Source: JAZNSB01 sp045590955 (GTDB lineage: Bacteria; Pseudomonadota; Alphaproteobacteria; RF32; CAG-239). Taken from it: a DNA stretch of 27,702 nucleotides. How positions within the stretch are numbered: the first letter of the stretch is position 1; the number at the start of each line of letters is the position of its first letter. Below the pieces are notes generated by a model, which saw only the letters and a list, made by a program, of their open reading frames with translations, was not told where the DNA came from and searched no databases. The stretch is taken from positions 1 to 27,702 of the forward strand of contig JAZNSB010000052.1 of assembly GCA_045590955.1 (NCBI GenBank), written 5' to 3'. Below, piece after piece: positions 7,887 through 15,027 of the stretch. The translations under genes and the position numbers were made by a program.

Positions 7887-9954
7887 CAATTTTTTGTTCT
7901 TGTTGCTGCACAGGATTTTCTACTGCTTTCATAACCACATTTTCTTGAGGCACTTCTTCATTCAAGAAATCTCTTCCGCACAATTCAACATCCAAACTCT
8001 TAAGAGCGCTTTCAATTGGCACAAACATATCAGGTTCACCGTCAAGGCGTTTGGCTGCATGAGCCAATCCAAATATATTACCCTTCATATCCACCAATGC
8101 TCCACCCACAGTTTTCTCTTGAGTAAATGAATCTGTAACCATTTCCGTTCCTGTTTGTTCGGAATATCTGTATCCGGTTACTTTCACGCTATCATCAATC
8201 CAGCCTTCACCTTCTTCTCCCAAAACAAACATACCCAACACCATAAAGTCATCTGCATTTATTTGAGGAAGTTGCAGATTTAAAGGTAGCGGTGTAAATT
8301 CTGTTTTGTCTTCCAACAACAGCAAAGCAACGTTTTTAGACGGACTTACACGGAAAGCACTTGCTTTAAATTCTTTTCCGTTAATTGTCTTAATATCAAA
8401 GTTATTATCTTCTTTGTTTACCAAATTTGCAGAAGTTAAAATAAATTGATCAGAAATAATCAAACCCGCGCCGGTTATTCCGGATTTATTTGAGATATTT
8501 ACAATAGAAGCTCTTACCTTATAAAGGTTGTGAGGGTTCATTTTTTTGAAAGTAAGCTGATTTTCAATACAAAATCTTCCGCCTGTTTTAGAAAATTCTT
8601 CTTCCACAATCTTTCTGTTATCCTGAGCCTTTTTGTTGTCAGGATCATCTAATGGTATTTCAATCCACATATCTTCAGATACATATGGATTTACATCAAA
8701 TTCATCTGCAATTTTTGCTGCACTTACTGTCATTCCTGCTTTTTCATCAATAACAGCCGGAACATTTTTCTCTTCCATAGGTGTTTCTAATACCTCTTCT
8801 GCAGGAGCCGCCACAACTTCTTCCACAATCAAAGGAGCTGCTTCTGCCACTTCAAAAGCATCTTCCACGGGAGCAGGCTCTTCCACTGCAAATTCTTCCC
8901 AATTTTTTTCTTCACAAGTTGCACAAGTATCACATTGACACGCGCAAGCCGGACACTGACCATCAGACAGAGCAATATCTTGTTCAATTGCAACTAGTTC
9001 TTGTGCATAATTACATTTAAACGGATTTATATTTTTTTCAATTTCTGCCAATTCCTGACGTTGTAACAACATTTCTTCCGGATTTTGGAATGTTGCCAAC
9101 TGAGCTTCAAAACCTGGCAACCCCCTTAATTGATATAAAGCATCGGTAAACGCTCTTTCCACCAGCAACATTTCGCCATTTGTTTCACCATATTCCACTT
9201 GTCCGTATCCGGTTGATTCTCCTTTCCAATACACATTATTTTTCGTCAGATCCAAAAGTCTCCACACAATAGTCATTTCAGAAGAACCGTTTCTCTTCTC
9301 CAGTTTTTTTGTTTTGCTCCAATCAAATTCATCGCAAATATTCATAAAATAATCTGTTATTTCTGCCGTTAAAATATAATGCGGAATTGGAGTTGTTGCA
9401 TTTGGGTCACACAAATCGGCAGGCATTTTAATTTGATTAAAACATTCGCCATACATTTTATTAAAGATATCAAAAAACTTCATATCTTTTTGCATAATTC
9501 TGCCCACGTTCAGATATGCGCTTTTTTCATCTCTTCTACAACCAAAAATTCTAAACCTGTAGTTTCCAAGCTTTGCCTTAAAGCTATCAAAGATACCATC
9601 GTTTTTTAATCTAAAGTCCACATATTCAAAACTCAACGGCGCAAAATTTTTACATTCATGATGAATATCGTCATATGCTTGCAAAACTTCCGAAACATTT
9701 TTTATTTTTGGCACATATGTCTTTTCAACCGGCTTTTCCACCTTTTTAGGCGCGTCACAACGCTTACAACCGCAATTACGTTTATATTTTGTTTTGAACA
9801 AAGTTTTAAATATATTTCTTGTGCATCTTTGTCTTGGAGTATGATCTTTATCCACCAACACGCTTTCTTCAAATAGCGTATCACGTTTAATTTCCGTTGC
9901 ATTAGTGCCAACAGCAACAAATACAAGGGCAAAAATTAAAGAAAGCAATCTCAT
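7867..9954 (-). CDS. Secreted protein: CsgG/LpoB-like domain, cysteine cluster and HtrA-like pseudoprotease domain
   Basis: I know no named homologue. The ATG at 9954 is chosen because AGGAG lies 7 bases upstream; an ATG at 9960 is too close to it. Numbering is from 9954 (695 residues). A signal peptide spans 1 to about 19 (MRLLSLIFALVFVAVGTNA). A Cys/Lys-rich segment includes CGCKRC (61-66). About 100-285 resembles CsgG/LpoB-like periplasmic folds (HYILTAEITDYF; TIVWRLLDLTKNNVYWKGES). A six-cysteine cluster (334-347) and an acidic Ala/Glu/Pro linker (about 355-405) follow. About 475-660 looks like a trypsin/HtrA fold. The His site reads ILTSANLV (N510), the Asp site KNVALLLL (N541) and the Ser site KTVGGALVDMKGNIFGL (V616), so the whole triad is missing. 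It is likely a periplasmic non-catalytic binding or scaffold protein. It lies between comM and hemW. Confidence 0.85.
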   Translation of the reverse strand: MRLLSLIFALVFVAVGTNATEIKRDTLFEESVLVDKDHTPRQRCTRNIFKTLFKTKYKRNCGCKRCDAPKKVEKPVEKTYVPKIKNVSEVLQAYDDIHHECKNFAPLSFEYVDFRLKNDGIFDSFKAKLGNYRFRIFGCRRDEKSAYLNVGRIMQKDMKFFDIFNKMYGECFNQIKMPADLCDPNATTPIPHYILTAEITDYFMNICDEFDWSKTKKLEKRNGSSEMTIVWRLLDLTKNNVYWKGESTGYGQVEYGETNGEMLLVERAFTDALYQLRGLPGFEAQLATFQNPEEMLLQRQELAEIEKNINPFKCNYAQELVAIEQDIALSDGQCPACACQCDTCATCEEKNWEEFAVEEPAPVEDAFEVAEAAPLIVEEVVAAPAEEVLETPMEEKNVPAVIDEKAGMTVSAAKIADEFDVNPYVSEDMWIEIPLDDPDNKKAQDNRKIVEEEFSKTGGRFCIENQLTFKKMNPHNLYKVRASIVNISNKSGITGAGLIISDQFILTSANLVNKEDNNFDIKTINGKEFKASAFRVSPSKNVALLLLEDKTEFTPLPLNLQLPQINADDFMVLGMFVLGEEGEGWIDDSVKVTGYRYSEQTGTEMVTDSFTQEKTVGGALVDMKGNIFGLAHAAKRLDGEPDMFVPIESALKSLDVELCGRDFLNEEVPQENVVMKAVENPVQQQEQKIDETEIK

Positions 9955-9964
9955 TTTCATACTC

Positions 9965-11488
9965 CTAATTACGATTCTTTAAGCTTTGTCTTCTAAAAGA
10001 TAAAGCTTCAGCTACATGCATTTTAAGAACATTTTCTTCACATTGCAAGTCTGCAATTGTTCTTGCTAACCGCAAAGTTCTATGATACGCCCTTGCTGAC
10101 ATATTAAATTTTTGGCAAAAAGAAACCAGCATTTGTTTTGCATCATCATCAAGCACCGTCACCTTTTCCAATAAATCTCCTTTAAGTTGTGCATTAACAT
10201 ATAAATTTGAAAAACCAAATTTTTCAAAACGTCTTTTCTGTATATCTCTCGCCACAATCACTCTTTTAAGCACTTCTGCAGAAGATTCTCCGCTTTTTGC
10301 ATTAGCAATATCCCAAGGGTTTACTGCCGGCACATACACATGAATATCTATTCTGTCCATTAATGGTCCGGAAATTTTATTTTGATATTCTTCTGCACAC
10401 ATTGGTGCTTTTTTACATTCGTGACTTGGATTTCCAAAATTTCCACACTTACACGGGTTCATTGCTGCCACCAATTGAAATCTGGCCGGATATGTCGTTC
10501 TGGCATTTACCCTTGAAATACAAACATTGGCATTTTCCAACGGCTGACGCAAAGCCTCTAAAGTCGTCCTATTAAACTCCGGCAATTCATCTAAAAACAA
10601 AACCCCGTTATGCGCCAAAGAAATTTCCCCCGGTCTTGCCATTTTTCCGCCACCCACCAATGCCGGTGTGGATGCATTATGATGAGGCGCTCTAAAAGGT
10701 CTTTCAAAGCTTACTTTTCCATCCTTTAGCTCTCCCGCCACCGAGTGGATCATGCTTGTTTCTAAAGCTTCATGAGGCAACATTGGAGGTAATATGGAGG
10801 ACAATCTTGCCGCCAACATAGATTTGCCCGCCCCCGGAGGTCCCACCATAAGCATATTATGTCCGCCGGCCGCTGCAATTTCCAAGGCTCTTTTTGCCGT
10901 TTCTTGCCCTTTTACGTCAATCAAATCCAACTGCTTGGTTTTCTCTGCCAACGCAAAATTATCTGGCGCAGGAATTAAAGATGTCCCTTTCAGATGGTTA
11001 ATTAAATCAACCAAATTTTTTGGAGCCACAATATCTTCCAGCCCGCAAATTTTTGCCTCCGGACCCTGAAAAAACGGACATATTAGAGCTTTTTTTATTT
11101 TTTTTGCATGCACAGCCACCGGCAAAACACCATTCACAGGTGCAACACAGGCATCTAGTCCAAGCTCTCCCATTACCACATATTCATCCAACTTTTCTTG
11201 AGGCACAACTCCCATTGCCGACAAAACAGCCAACGCAATCGGCAAATCAAAATGAGAACCCTCTTTTAACAAATCTGCAGGCGCTAAATTTACGGTAATT
11301 CTTTTTGGAGGCAATTCAAAATTTATTGTTTTTAAGGCAGCTCTTACACGCTCTTTACTTTCTGCCACAGCCTTATCGGGTAATCCTACAATATTAAAAC
11401 TTGGAAGTCCTGATGCAATTTGCAATTGCAAATCCACATCAAGAATTTCCAATCCGTTCAAAGCAATTGTATTGACTCTGGCAATCAT
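9965..11488 (-). CDS. comM: YifB/ComM family Mg-chelatase-like AAA+ ATPase
   Basis: This is a 507-residue cytoplasmic AAA+ protein. An N-terminal ChlI-like domain (ASGLPSFNIVGLPDKAVAES, 25-44) precedes the ATPase core. Walker A is GPPGAGKS (216-223), Walker B is GVLFLDE (295-301), and the arginine-bearing motif is GPLMDRIDIHV (374-384). A Zn-finger-like insert has C346, C348, C358 and C364. The C-terminal Mg_chelatase_C region contains MSARAYHRTLRLARTIADL. In Vibrio and others, ComM is a hexameric helicase that drives branch migration during natural transformation. No other competence gene is in this window. The ATG is 1 base after the lipoprotein stop, with AAGGTGG as ribosome-binding site. 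Its stop (TAG) is embedded in the AGGAG of the next gene. Confidence 0.95.
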   Translation of the reverse strand: MIARVNTIALNGLEILDVDLQLQIASGLPSFNIVGLPDKAVAESKERVRAALKTINFELPPKRITVNLAPADLLKEGSHFDLPIALAVLSAMGVVPQEKLDEYVVMGELGLDACVAPVNGVLPVAVHAKKIKKALICPFFQGPEAKICGLEDIVAPKNLVDLINHLKGTSLIPAPDNFALAEKTKQLDLIDVKGQETAKRALEIAAAGGHNMLMVGPPGAGKSMLAARLSSILPPMLPHEALETSMIHSVAGELKDGKVSFERPFRAPHHNASTPALVGGGKMARPGEISLAHNGVLFLDELPEFNRTTLEALRQPLENANVCISRVNARTTYPARFQLVAAMNPCKCGNFGNPSHECKKAPMCAEEYQNKISGPLMDRIDIHVYVPAVNPWDIANAKSGESSAEVLKRVIVARDIQKRRFEKFGFSNLYVNAQLKGDLLEKVTVLDDDAKQMLVSFCQKFNMSARAYHRTLRLARTIADLQCEENVLKMHVAEALSFRRQSLKNRN

Positions 11489-11489
11489 T

Positions 11490-11801
11490 TTACCACCTTG
11501 GTGTAACTTCTCCGTCTCTCCATCTTCGAGAAGGATAGTTATCCGTTTTCAGCTCATCAAAATCTGCCGTTTTATAAGGAATGTTTCTAAACTTAACATA
11601 TCCCTGATTTTCAAAAAACTTTGCACATTCAAAAGCTGTTTGTTCTGCACTATCATAACAATGGACAATTGTTCTTGTTTTTAAATTTTGCAAACTAATC
11701 ATTTTTTCATGATTACCATAAATCACTTCATTTCCGGATATTATTGAACAGGCCGGCAATAAAGTTATAAGCATAAATAAACAAATAAATTTTTTCATCA
11801 T
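11490..11801 (-). CDS. Small predicted lipoprotein of unknown function
   Basis: This 103-residue protein begins with a charged then hydrophobic leader and the lipobox LPAC, giving a lipidated cysteine at residue 18 (LLPACSII). The mature part is short and polar, with two further cysteines (HCYDSAEQTAFECAKFFENQGY) and a basic Trp/Arg-rich end (RRWRDGEVTPRW). No family is recognised. AGAGG precedes the paired ATG codons (11801 and 11798); either could be used. It is the first gene of the leftward unit lipoprotein-comM-pseudoprotease-hemW, separated from comM by one base. The comM ribosome-binding site lies inside its last codons. It is presumably inserted in the inner or outer membrane. Confidence 0.82.
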   Translation of the reverse strand: MMKKFICLFMLITLLPACSIISGNEVIYGNHEKMISLQNLKTRTIVHCYDSAEQTAFECAKFFENQGYVKFRNIPYKTADFDELKTDNYPSRRWRDGEVTPRW

Positions 11802-11870
11802 TAAAACCTCTTAGCGGAACAATACAACATATATTCTTAAAAAAGAATAAAAAATTACATTTATTCAAAG

Positions 11871-11899
11871 AAATAATCCCTCAAAAAGAGGGATTATTT
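11871..11899 (-). terminator. Terminator downstream of hppA
   Basis: A 12-bp perfect stem, AAATAATCCCTC (11871-11882) with GAGGGATTATTT (11888-11899), closes on a five-A loop. On the minus strand it begins 17 bases after the hppA stop and is followed by a T-rich stretch. It separates hppA from the lipoprotein-comM unit. Confidence 0.8.
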
Positions 11900-11915
11900 T
11901 CGCGGTCAATTAAAT

Positions 11916-14324
11916 TTATTTAGATTTAATTCTCATTGCATAGAATGAGCGCCATACAAATATCAAACCCACAATAAAGCATATTCCTCCTAAGCCCATA
12001 GATACGGCCTTTGGAGCCGCCACAGCCGTTTCAACTGCAAGCAAACCGAACAATGTCGTAAATTTAATAATTGGGTTTAATGACACAGAGGAAGTATCTT
12101 TAAACGGGTCTCCTACCGTATCGCCAACCACTGTTGCATCATGTAGTGGCGTGCCTTTTTCGTTCATATCCACTTCAACAACTTTTTTAGCATTATCCCA
12201 TGCACCGCCGGCATTTGCCATAAACAACGCTTGGAACAAACCAAAAATTGCAATAGAAATTAAATAACTTGAAAACAAACTTGCTCCAAAACATGCAAAA
12301 GCAATGGTTAAGCAGAAAATCACCGTAAATATATTAAGCATTCCCGCTTGAGCATATACGGTACAAATTCTAACCACCATGCTTGATGTTTTAACAGATG
12401 CAGCACCTTTACTATTCAAACGAATATGCTTTTTAATGTATCTTACAGCCCTATAAGCACCGGTAGACACCGCCTGCATTGAAGCTCCGGAGAACCAATA
12501 AATTACGGCACCACCCAAAATCAAACCAAACAACACTTGCGGATCCCACAAACTCAATTCCAAATTAAGCATTAAAATGATGGAAAAGATCATTGTTGTT
12601 GCACCGATTACAGCCGTACCTATCAACACCGGTTTTGCCGTTGCTTTAAAAGTGTTTCCGGCAGAATCATTTTTTTCTAACAAATGTTTTCCAAGCTTAA
12701 AGTTTGGAGAAAAGCCGAATTCTTGTTTAATTTCAGATTTTATTCCTTTTATGTCTTCAATTTGAGACAATTCAAACACAGACTGAGCATTATCTGTAAC
12801 AGGTCCGTAACTGTCCACGGCAATTGTAACAGGTCCCATTCCAAGCATACCAAAAGCAACCAAACCAAAGGCAAACACTGTTGGATATACCATATATGGA
12901 TTAAGACCGGTTGCAGAAGCATAATATGCCACAAACATTAATGCCACCATCAACAAACCTTTCCAAAAAGCAGAAAAGTTTCCGGCCACAATACCTGCCA
13001 CAATGTTTAAAGAAGCTCCAGCCTCTTTTGAAGCATTTACAATTTCTTGCACATGCTGTGATTTTGAAGATGTAAATATCTTTGTAAATTCCGGAATTAA
13101 AGCTGCCGCTAAAGTTCCACAAGAAATAATTACAGACAATTTCCACCACAAATCTGGTCCCATATCGGCAATCATCAAATAAGAAACGCCGAATGTAACC
13201 AAAATTGAAATAATAGAAGTCAACCACACCAAAGAAGTAAGAGGTGTTTCAAAATCAAATTCTTTTGCTTTTCCAAACAAAGCTTTGCATGCCCAAGAAT
13301 TAATATGATAAGCCACCAAAGAAGTAACAATCATTAAAATTCTCATTGCAAAAATCCAAACAATAAGGCGAGCCTGAATATCAACTCCATTTGTCAACAA
13401 AGCAAGCTGACCATTAGCATCATATCCCATACCTGTTGCCAACACAATAAATGAGATTAAAGCAACACCTGTAACACCATATGTTTCAAATCCGTCTGCA
13501 GTAGGACCAACACTGTCTCCGGCATTGTCGCCTGTACAATCGGCAATCACACCTGGGTTTCTTGCATCATCTTCTCCGATTTTGAAAATAATTTTCATCA
13601 AATCTGCAGAGATGTCGGCAATTTTAGTAAAAATTCCGCCACAAATTCTTAATACAGACGCCCCAAGCGATTCGCCTATTGCAAAACCAATAAAACATGC
13701 ACCCGCATTTGCGCTATCTACAAACAAAAAGATTGAAAGCATCATTATAAGTTCAACACAAATAAGCAAAACTCCAATTGACATTCCTGATCTAAGAGGC
13801 AGATTCATAACCGGATATGCCTGTCCTTTCAAAGACTGAAAAGCAGTTCTTGCATTTGCATATGTATTGATTCGCATTCCAAACCAAGCCACCAAAAAAG
13901 ACCCCAGAATACCAAACACAGACCACAACAACACGGTCATAACTTTTGGTAGCGGCGTATCATTTAAGAAAAAGAAGTAATAGAAAATGCAGATGCCAAC
14001 CAAAACTTCAAACAACAACAAAAGCAAAGCTTGTTGCTTCATATATGTTTTACAAGTTTCATAAATTGTGGCAGAAACTTTGAGCATTGCTTTATGTGCC
14101 GGCATTTTTTTAATTTTTAAGAACTCAGCCAAACCCCAAATCATTCCTAATGCACAAATTACAATACCCCACATAAAAATGTTTGTTCCTGTTGTATTCC
14201 AACCAAATATATTATACTTTACATCAAAAGAAGGAATAACCAAATCCATTTCCGAAGCTTTTGCCGGCAAAGCAAACAGCAAAGCCCCAAAAAGCACCAT
14301 CATTTTACCAAAAATTTTTTTCAT
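11916..14324 (-). CDS. hppA: Membrane-bound proton/sodium-translocating pyrophosphatase, divergent subfamily
   Basis: This 802-residue, roughly 16-helix pump couples hydrolysis of pyrophosphate to H+ (or Na+) export across the inner membrane. Catalytic-loop motifs are visible but altered. DISADL (237-242) replaces the usual DVGADL. GDNAGDSVGPTAD (265-277) replaces GDNVGDVAGMGAD. DSYGPVTDNA is at 504-513, NAGGAWDNAKK at 704-714 and GDTVGDPFKDTSS at 734-746. In AGNTFKATAKP, K560 occupies the position that is Lys in K+-independent and Ala in K+-dependent enzymes. Residues 1-23 resemble a signal peptide or extra helix (MKKIFGKMMVLFGALLFALP). The ATG follows AGGAGG with 4-base spacing, predicting strong translation. 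It has its own terminator and is divergent from tRNA-Arg. PPase identity is firm; ion specificity is not determined by sequence alone. Confidence 0.93.
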   Translation of the reverse strand: MKKIFGKMMVLFGALLFALPAKASEMDLVIPSFDVKYNIFGWNTTGTNIFMWGIVICALGMIWGLAEFLKIKKMPAHKAMLKVSATIYETCKTYMKQQALLLLLFEVLVGICIFYYFFFLNDTPLPKVMTVLLWSVFGILGSFLVAWFGMRINTYANARTAFQSLKGQAYPVMNLPLRSGMSIGVLLICVELIMMLSIFLFVDSANAGACFIGFAIGESLGASVLRICGGIFTKIADISADLMKIIFKIGEDDARNPGVIADCTGDNAGDSVGPTADGFETYGVTGVALISFIVLATGMGYDANGQLALLTNGVDIQARLIVWIFAMRILMIVTSLVAYHINSWACKALFGKAKEFDFETPLTSLVWLTSIISILVTFGVSYLMIADMGPDLWWKLSVIISCGTLAAALIPEFTKIFTSSKSQHVQEIVNASKEAGASLNIVAGIVAGNFSAFWKGLLMVALMFVAYYASATGLNPYMVYPTVFAFGLVAFGMLGMGPVTIAVDSYGPVTDNAQSVFELSQIEDIKGIKSEIKQEFGFSPNFKLGKHLLEKNDSAGNTFKATAKPVLIGTAVIGATTMIFSIILMLNLELSLWDPQVLFGLILGGAVIYWFSGASMQAVSTGAYRAVRYIKKHIRLNSKGAASVKTSSMVVRICTVYAQAGMLNIFTVIFCLTIAFACFGASLFSSYLISIAIFGLFQALFMANAGGAWDNAKKVVEVDMNEKGTPLHDATVVGDTVGDPFKDTSSVSLNPIIKFTTLFGLLAVETAVAAPKAVSMGLGGICFIVGLIFVWRSFYAMRIKSK

Positions 14325-14388
14325 ATTACCTCCTGTTACAGTTAATATACAAAAATACTAAAACAAGATTATGAAGATTCAATTAACA

Positions 14389-14406
14389 AAAAAATCTAGA
14401 TTTTTT
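14389..14406. repeat. 18-bp perfect palindrome between hppA and tRNA-Arg
   Basis: AAAAAATCTAGATTTTTT reads the same on both strands and lies in the 109-base divergent gap. It could be a dimeric regulator site, or simply a product of A/T tracts. Nothing else supports either reading. Confidence 0.4.
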
Positions 14407-14433
14407 ATATAAATAGATTTATAAAAATACCAA

Positions 14434-14510
14434 GTCCCCGTAGCTCAATTGGATAGAGTGTTGGCCTCCGACGCCAAAGGTTACAGGTTCAAATCCTGTC
14501 GGGGACGCCA
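14434..14510 (+). tRNA. tRNA-Arg(CCG)
   Basis: The 77-base gene has acceptor GTCCCCG paired with CGGGGAC, discriminator G and an encoded CCA. The anticodon stem TTGGC/GCCAA closes the loop CTCCGAC, giving anticodon CCG (arginine, CGG codons). The T loop is TTCAAAT. It lies 79 bases upstream of rpmB and has no obvious separate terminator, so the two may be cotranscribed. Confidence 0.96.
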
Positions 14511-14589
14511 AAAAAGCAAAAAGTTCTTGACTTGAAGCATTTTTATATGTATTAACAAGCAACAAGTTTAAGAAAAAAGGATTAGAGAA

Positions 14590-14877
14590 ATGACAAAAAA
14601 ATGTGATCTTACCGGTGTAGGTGTAATGAGCGGAAACAATGTAAGCCACGCACACAACAAAACACGCCGTCGTTTTTTACCCAATTTGCACGTTGTTTCA
14701 TTGTTTAGTGAAGCTTTGGGTAAAATGTTTAAATTAAAAATTTGTTCAAGCACTCTTCGTTCTATTGAACACAACGGAGGTTTGGATTCTTATTTAGAAA
14801 ACACTTCTGCTGCAAAATTGTCTCCAGAAGCTCAAAAAATTAAAAAACAAATTCGCAAGAATAAATCTAGCAAATAA
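14590..14877 (+). CDS. rpmB: 50S ribosomal protein L28
   Basis: This 95-residue basic protein opens with MTKKCDLTGVGVMSGNNVSH and then KTRRRFLPNL, the typical L28 N-terminus (one conserved Cys near position 5, then the NNVSHAHNKTRR region). L28 belongs to the large subunit. The length matches the alphaproteobacterial form (about 95-100), which is longer than the E. coli protein. The ATG follows an AGGATTAGAG purine stretch. A strong terminator follows 21 bases after the stop, so it is the last gene of its transcript. No rpmG follows, unlike the E. coli order. Confidence 0.96.
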   Translation: MTKKCDLTGVGVMSGNNVSHAHNKTRRRFLPNLHVVSLFSEALGKMFKLKICSSTLRSIEHNGGLDSYLENTSAAKLSPEAQKIKKQIRKNKSSK

Positions 14878-14898
14878 TAATTAAATAAACAAACACTT

Positions 14899-14927
14899 AA
14901 AAACCCTTTGATTTTCAAAGGGTTTTT
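14899..14927 (+). terminator. Rho-independent terminator after rpmB
   Basis: AAAAACCCTTTGA (14899-14911) and TCAAAGGGTTTTT (14915-14927) form a 13-bp stem with a TTT loop, followed by AATTT. It ends the rpmB transcript ahead of dnaB. Confidence 0.9.
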
Positions 14928-14930
14928 AAT

Positions 14931-14948
14931 TTATCCCCATTGTCCACA
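14931..14948 (+). promoter_or_regulatory. Two abutting DnaA-box-like 9-mers upstream of dnaB
   Basis: TTATCCCCA (14931-14939) is followed directly by TTGTCCACA (14940-14948). Each differs from the DnaA box TTATCCACA at one position, and both point the same way. They lie about 30 bases upstream of the proposed dnaB promoter. A role in DnaA control of dnaB is inferred. Confidence 0.45.
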
Positions 14949-14978
14949 GGGTTGTCAAAAATAAAATCAATATATGCT

Positions 14979-15006
14979 TTGAGTTTTTAAAAATTTTATA
15001 TATAAA
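14979..15006 (+). promoter_or_regulatory. Putative dnaB promoter
   Basis: TTGAGT (14979-14984), a 16-base spacer and TATAAA (15001-15006) resemble a sigma-70 promoter, just ahead of the dnaB ribosome-binding site. Because the region is very AT-rich, chance matches are possible. Confidence 0.4.
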
Positions 15007-15027
15007 ACTTCTTAGAAGAGAGGAACT

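Noticed and set aside
8633..8938. Plus-strand Ser/Ala/Thr-rich open frame
   Set aside because: It is the reverse of the acidic Glu/Ala linker of the pseudoprotease; no ribosome-binding site and low complexity.
12901..13227. Minus-strand frame rich in Cys/Phe/Tyr inside hppA, and similar plus-strand frames there
   Set aside because: hppA is intact across the region with conserved motifs; these are frame shadows.
14419..14655. Minus-strand open frame containing PTGFEPVTFGVGGQHSIQLS
   Set aside because: It is the antisense translation of tRNA-Arg; this peptide pattern is a well-known false gene over tRNAs.
14931..15027. Replication origin upstream of dnaB
   Set aside because: Only two near-consensus boxes and no dnaA, dnaN, gidA or parAB neighbours; a regulatory role is more likely.
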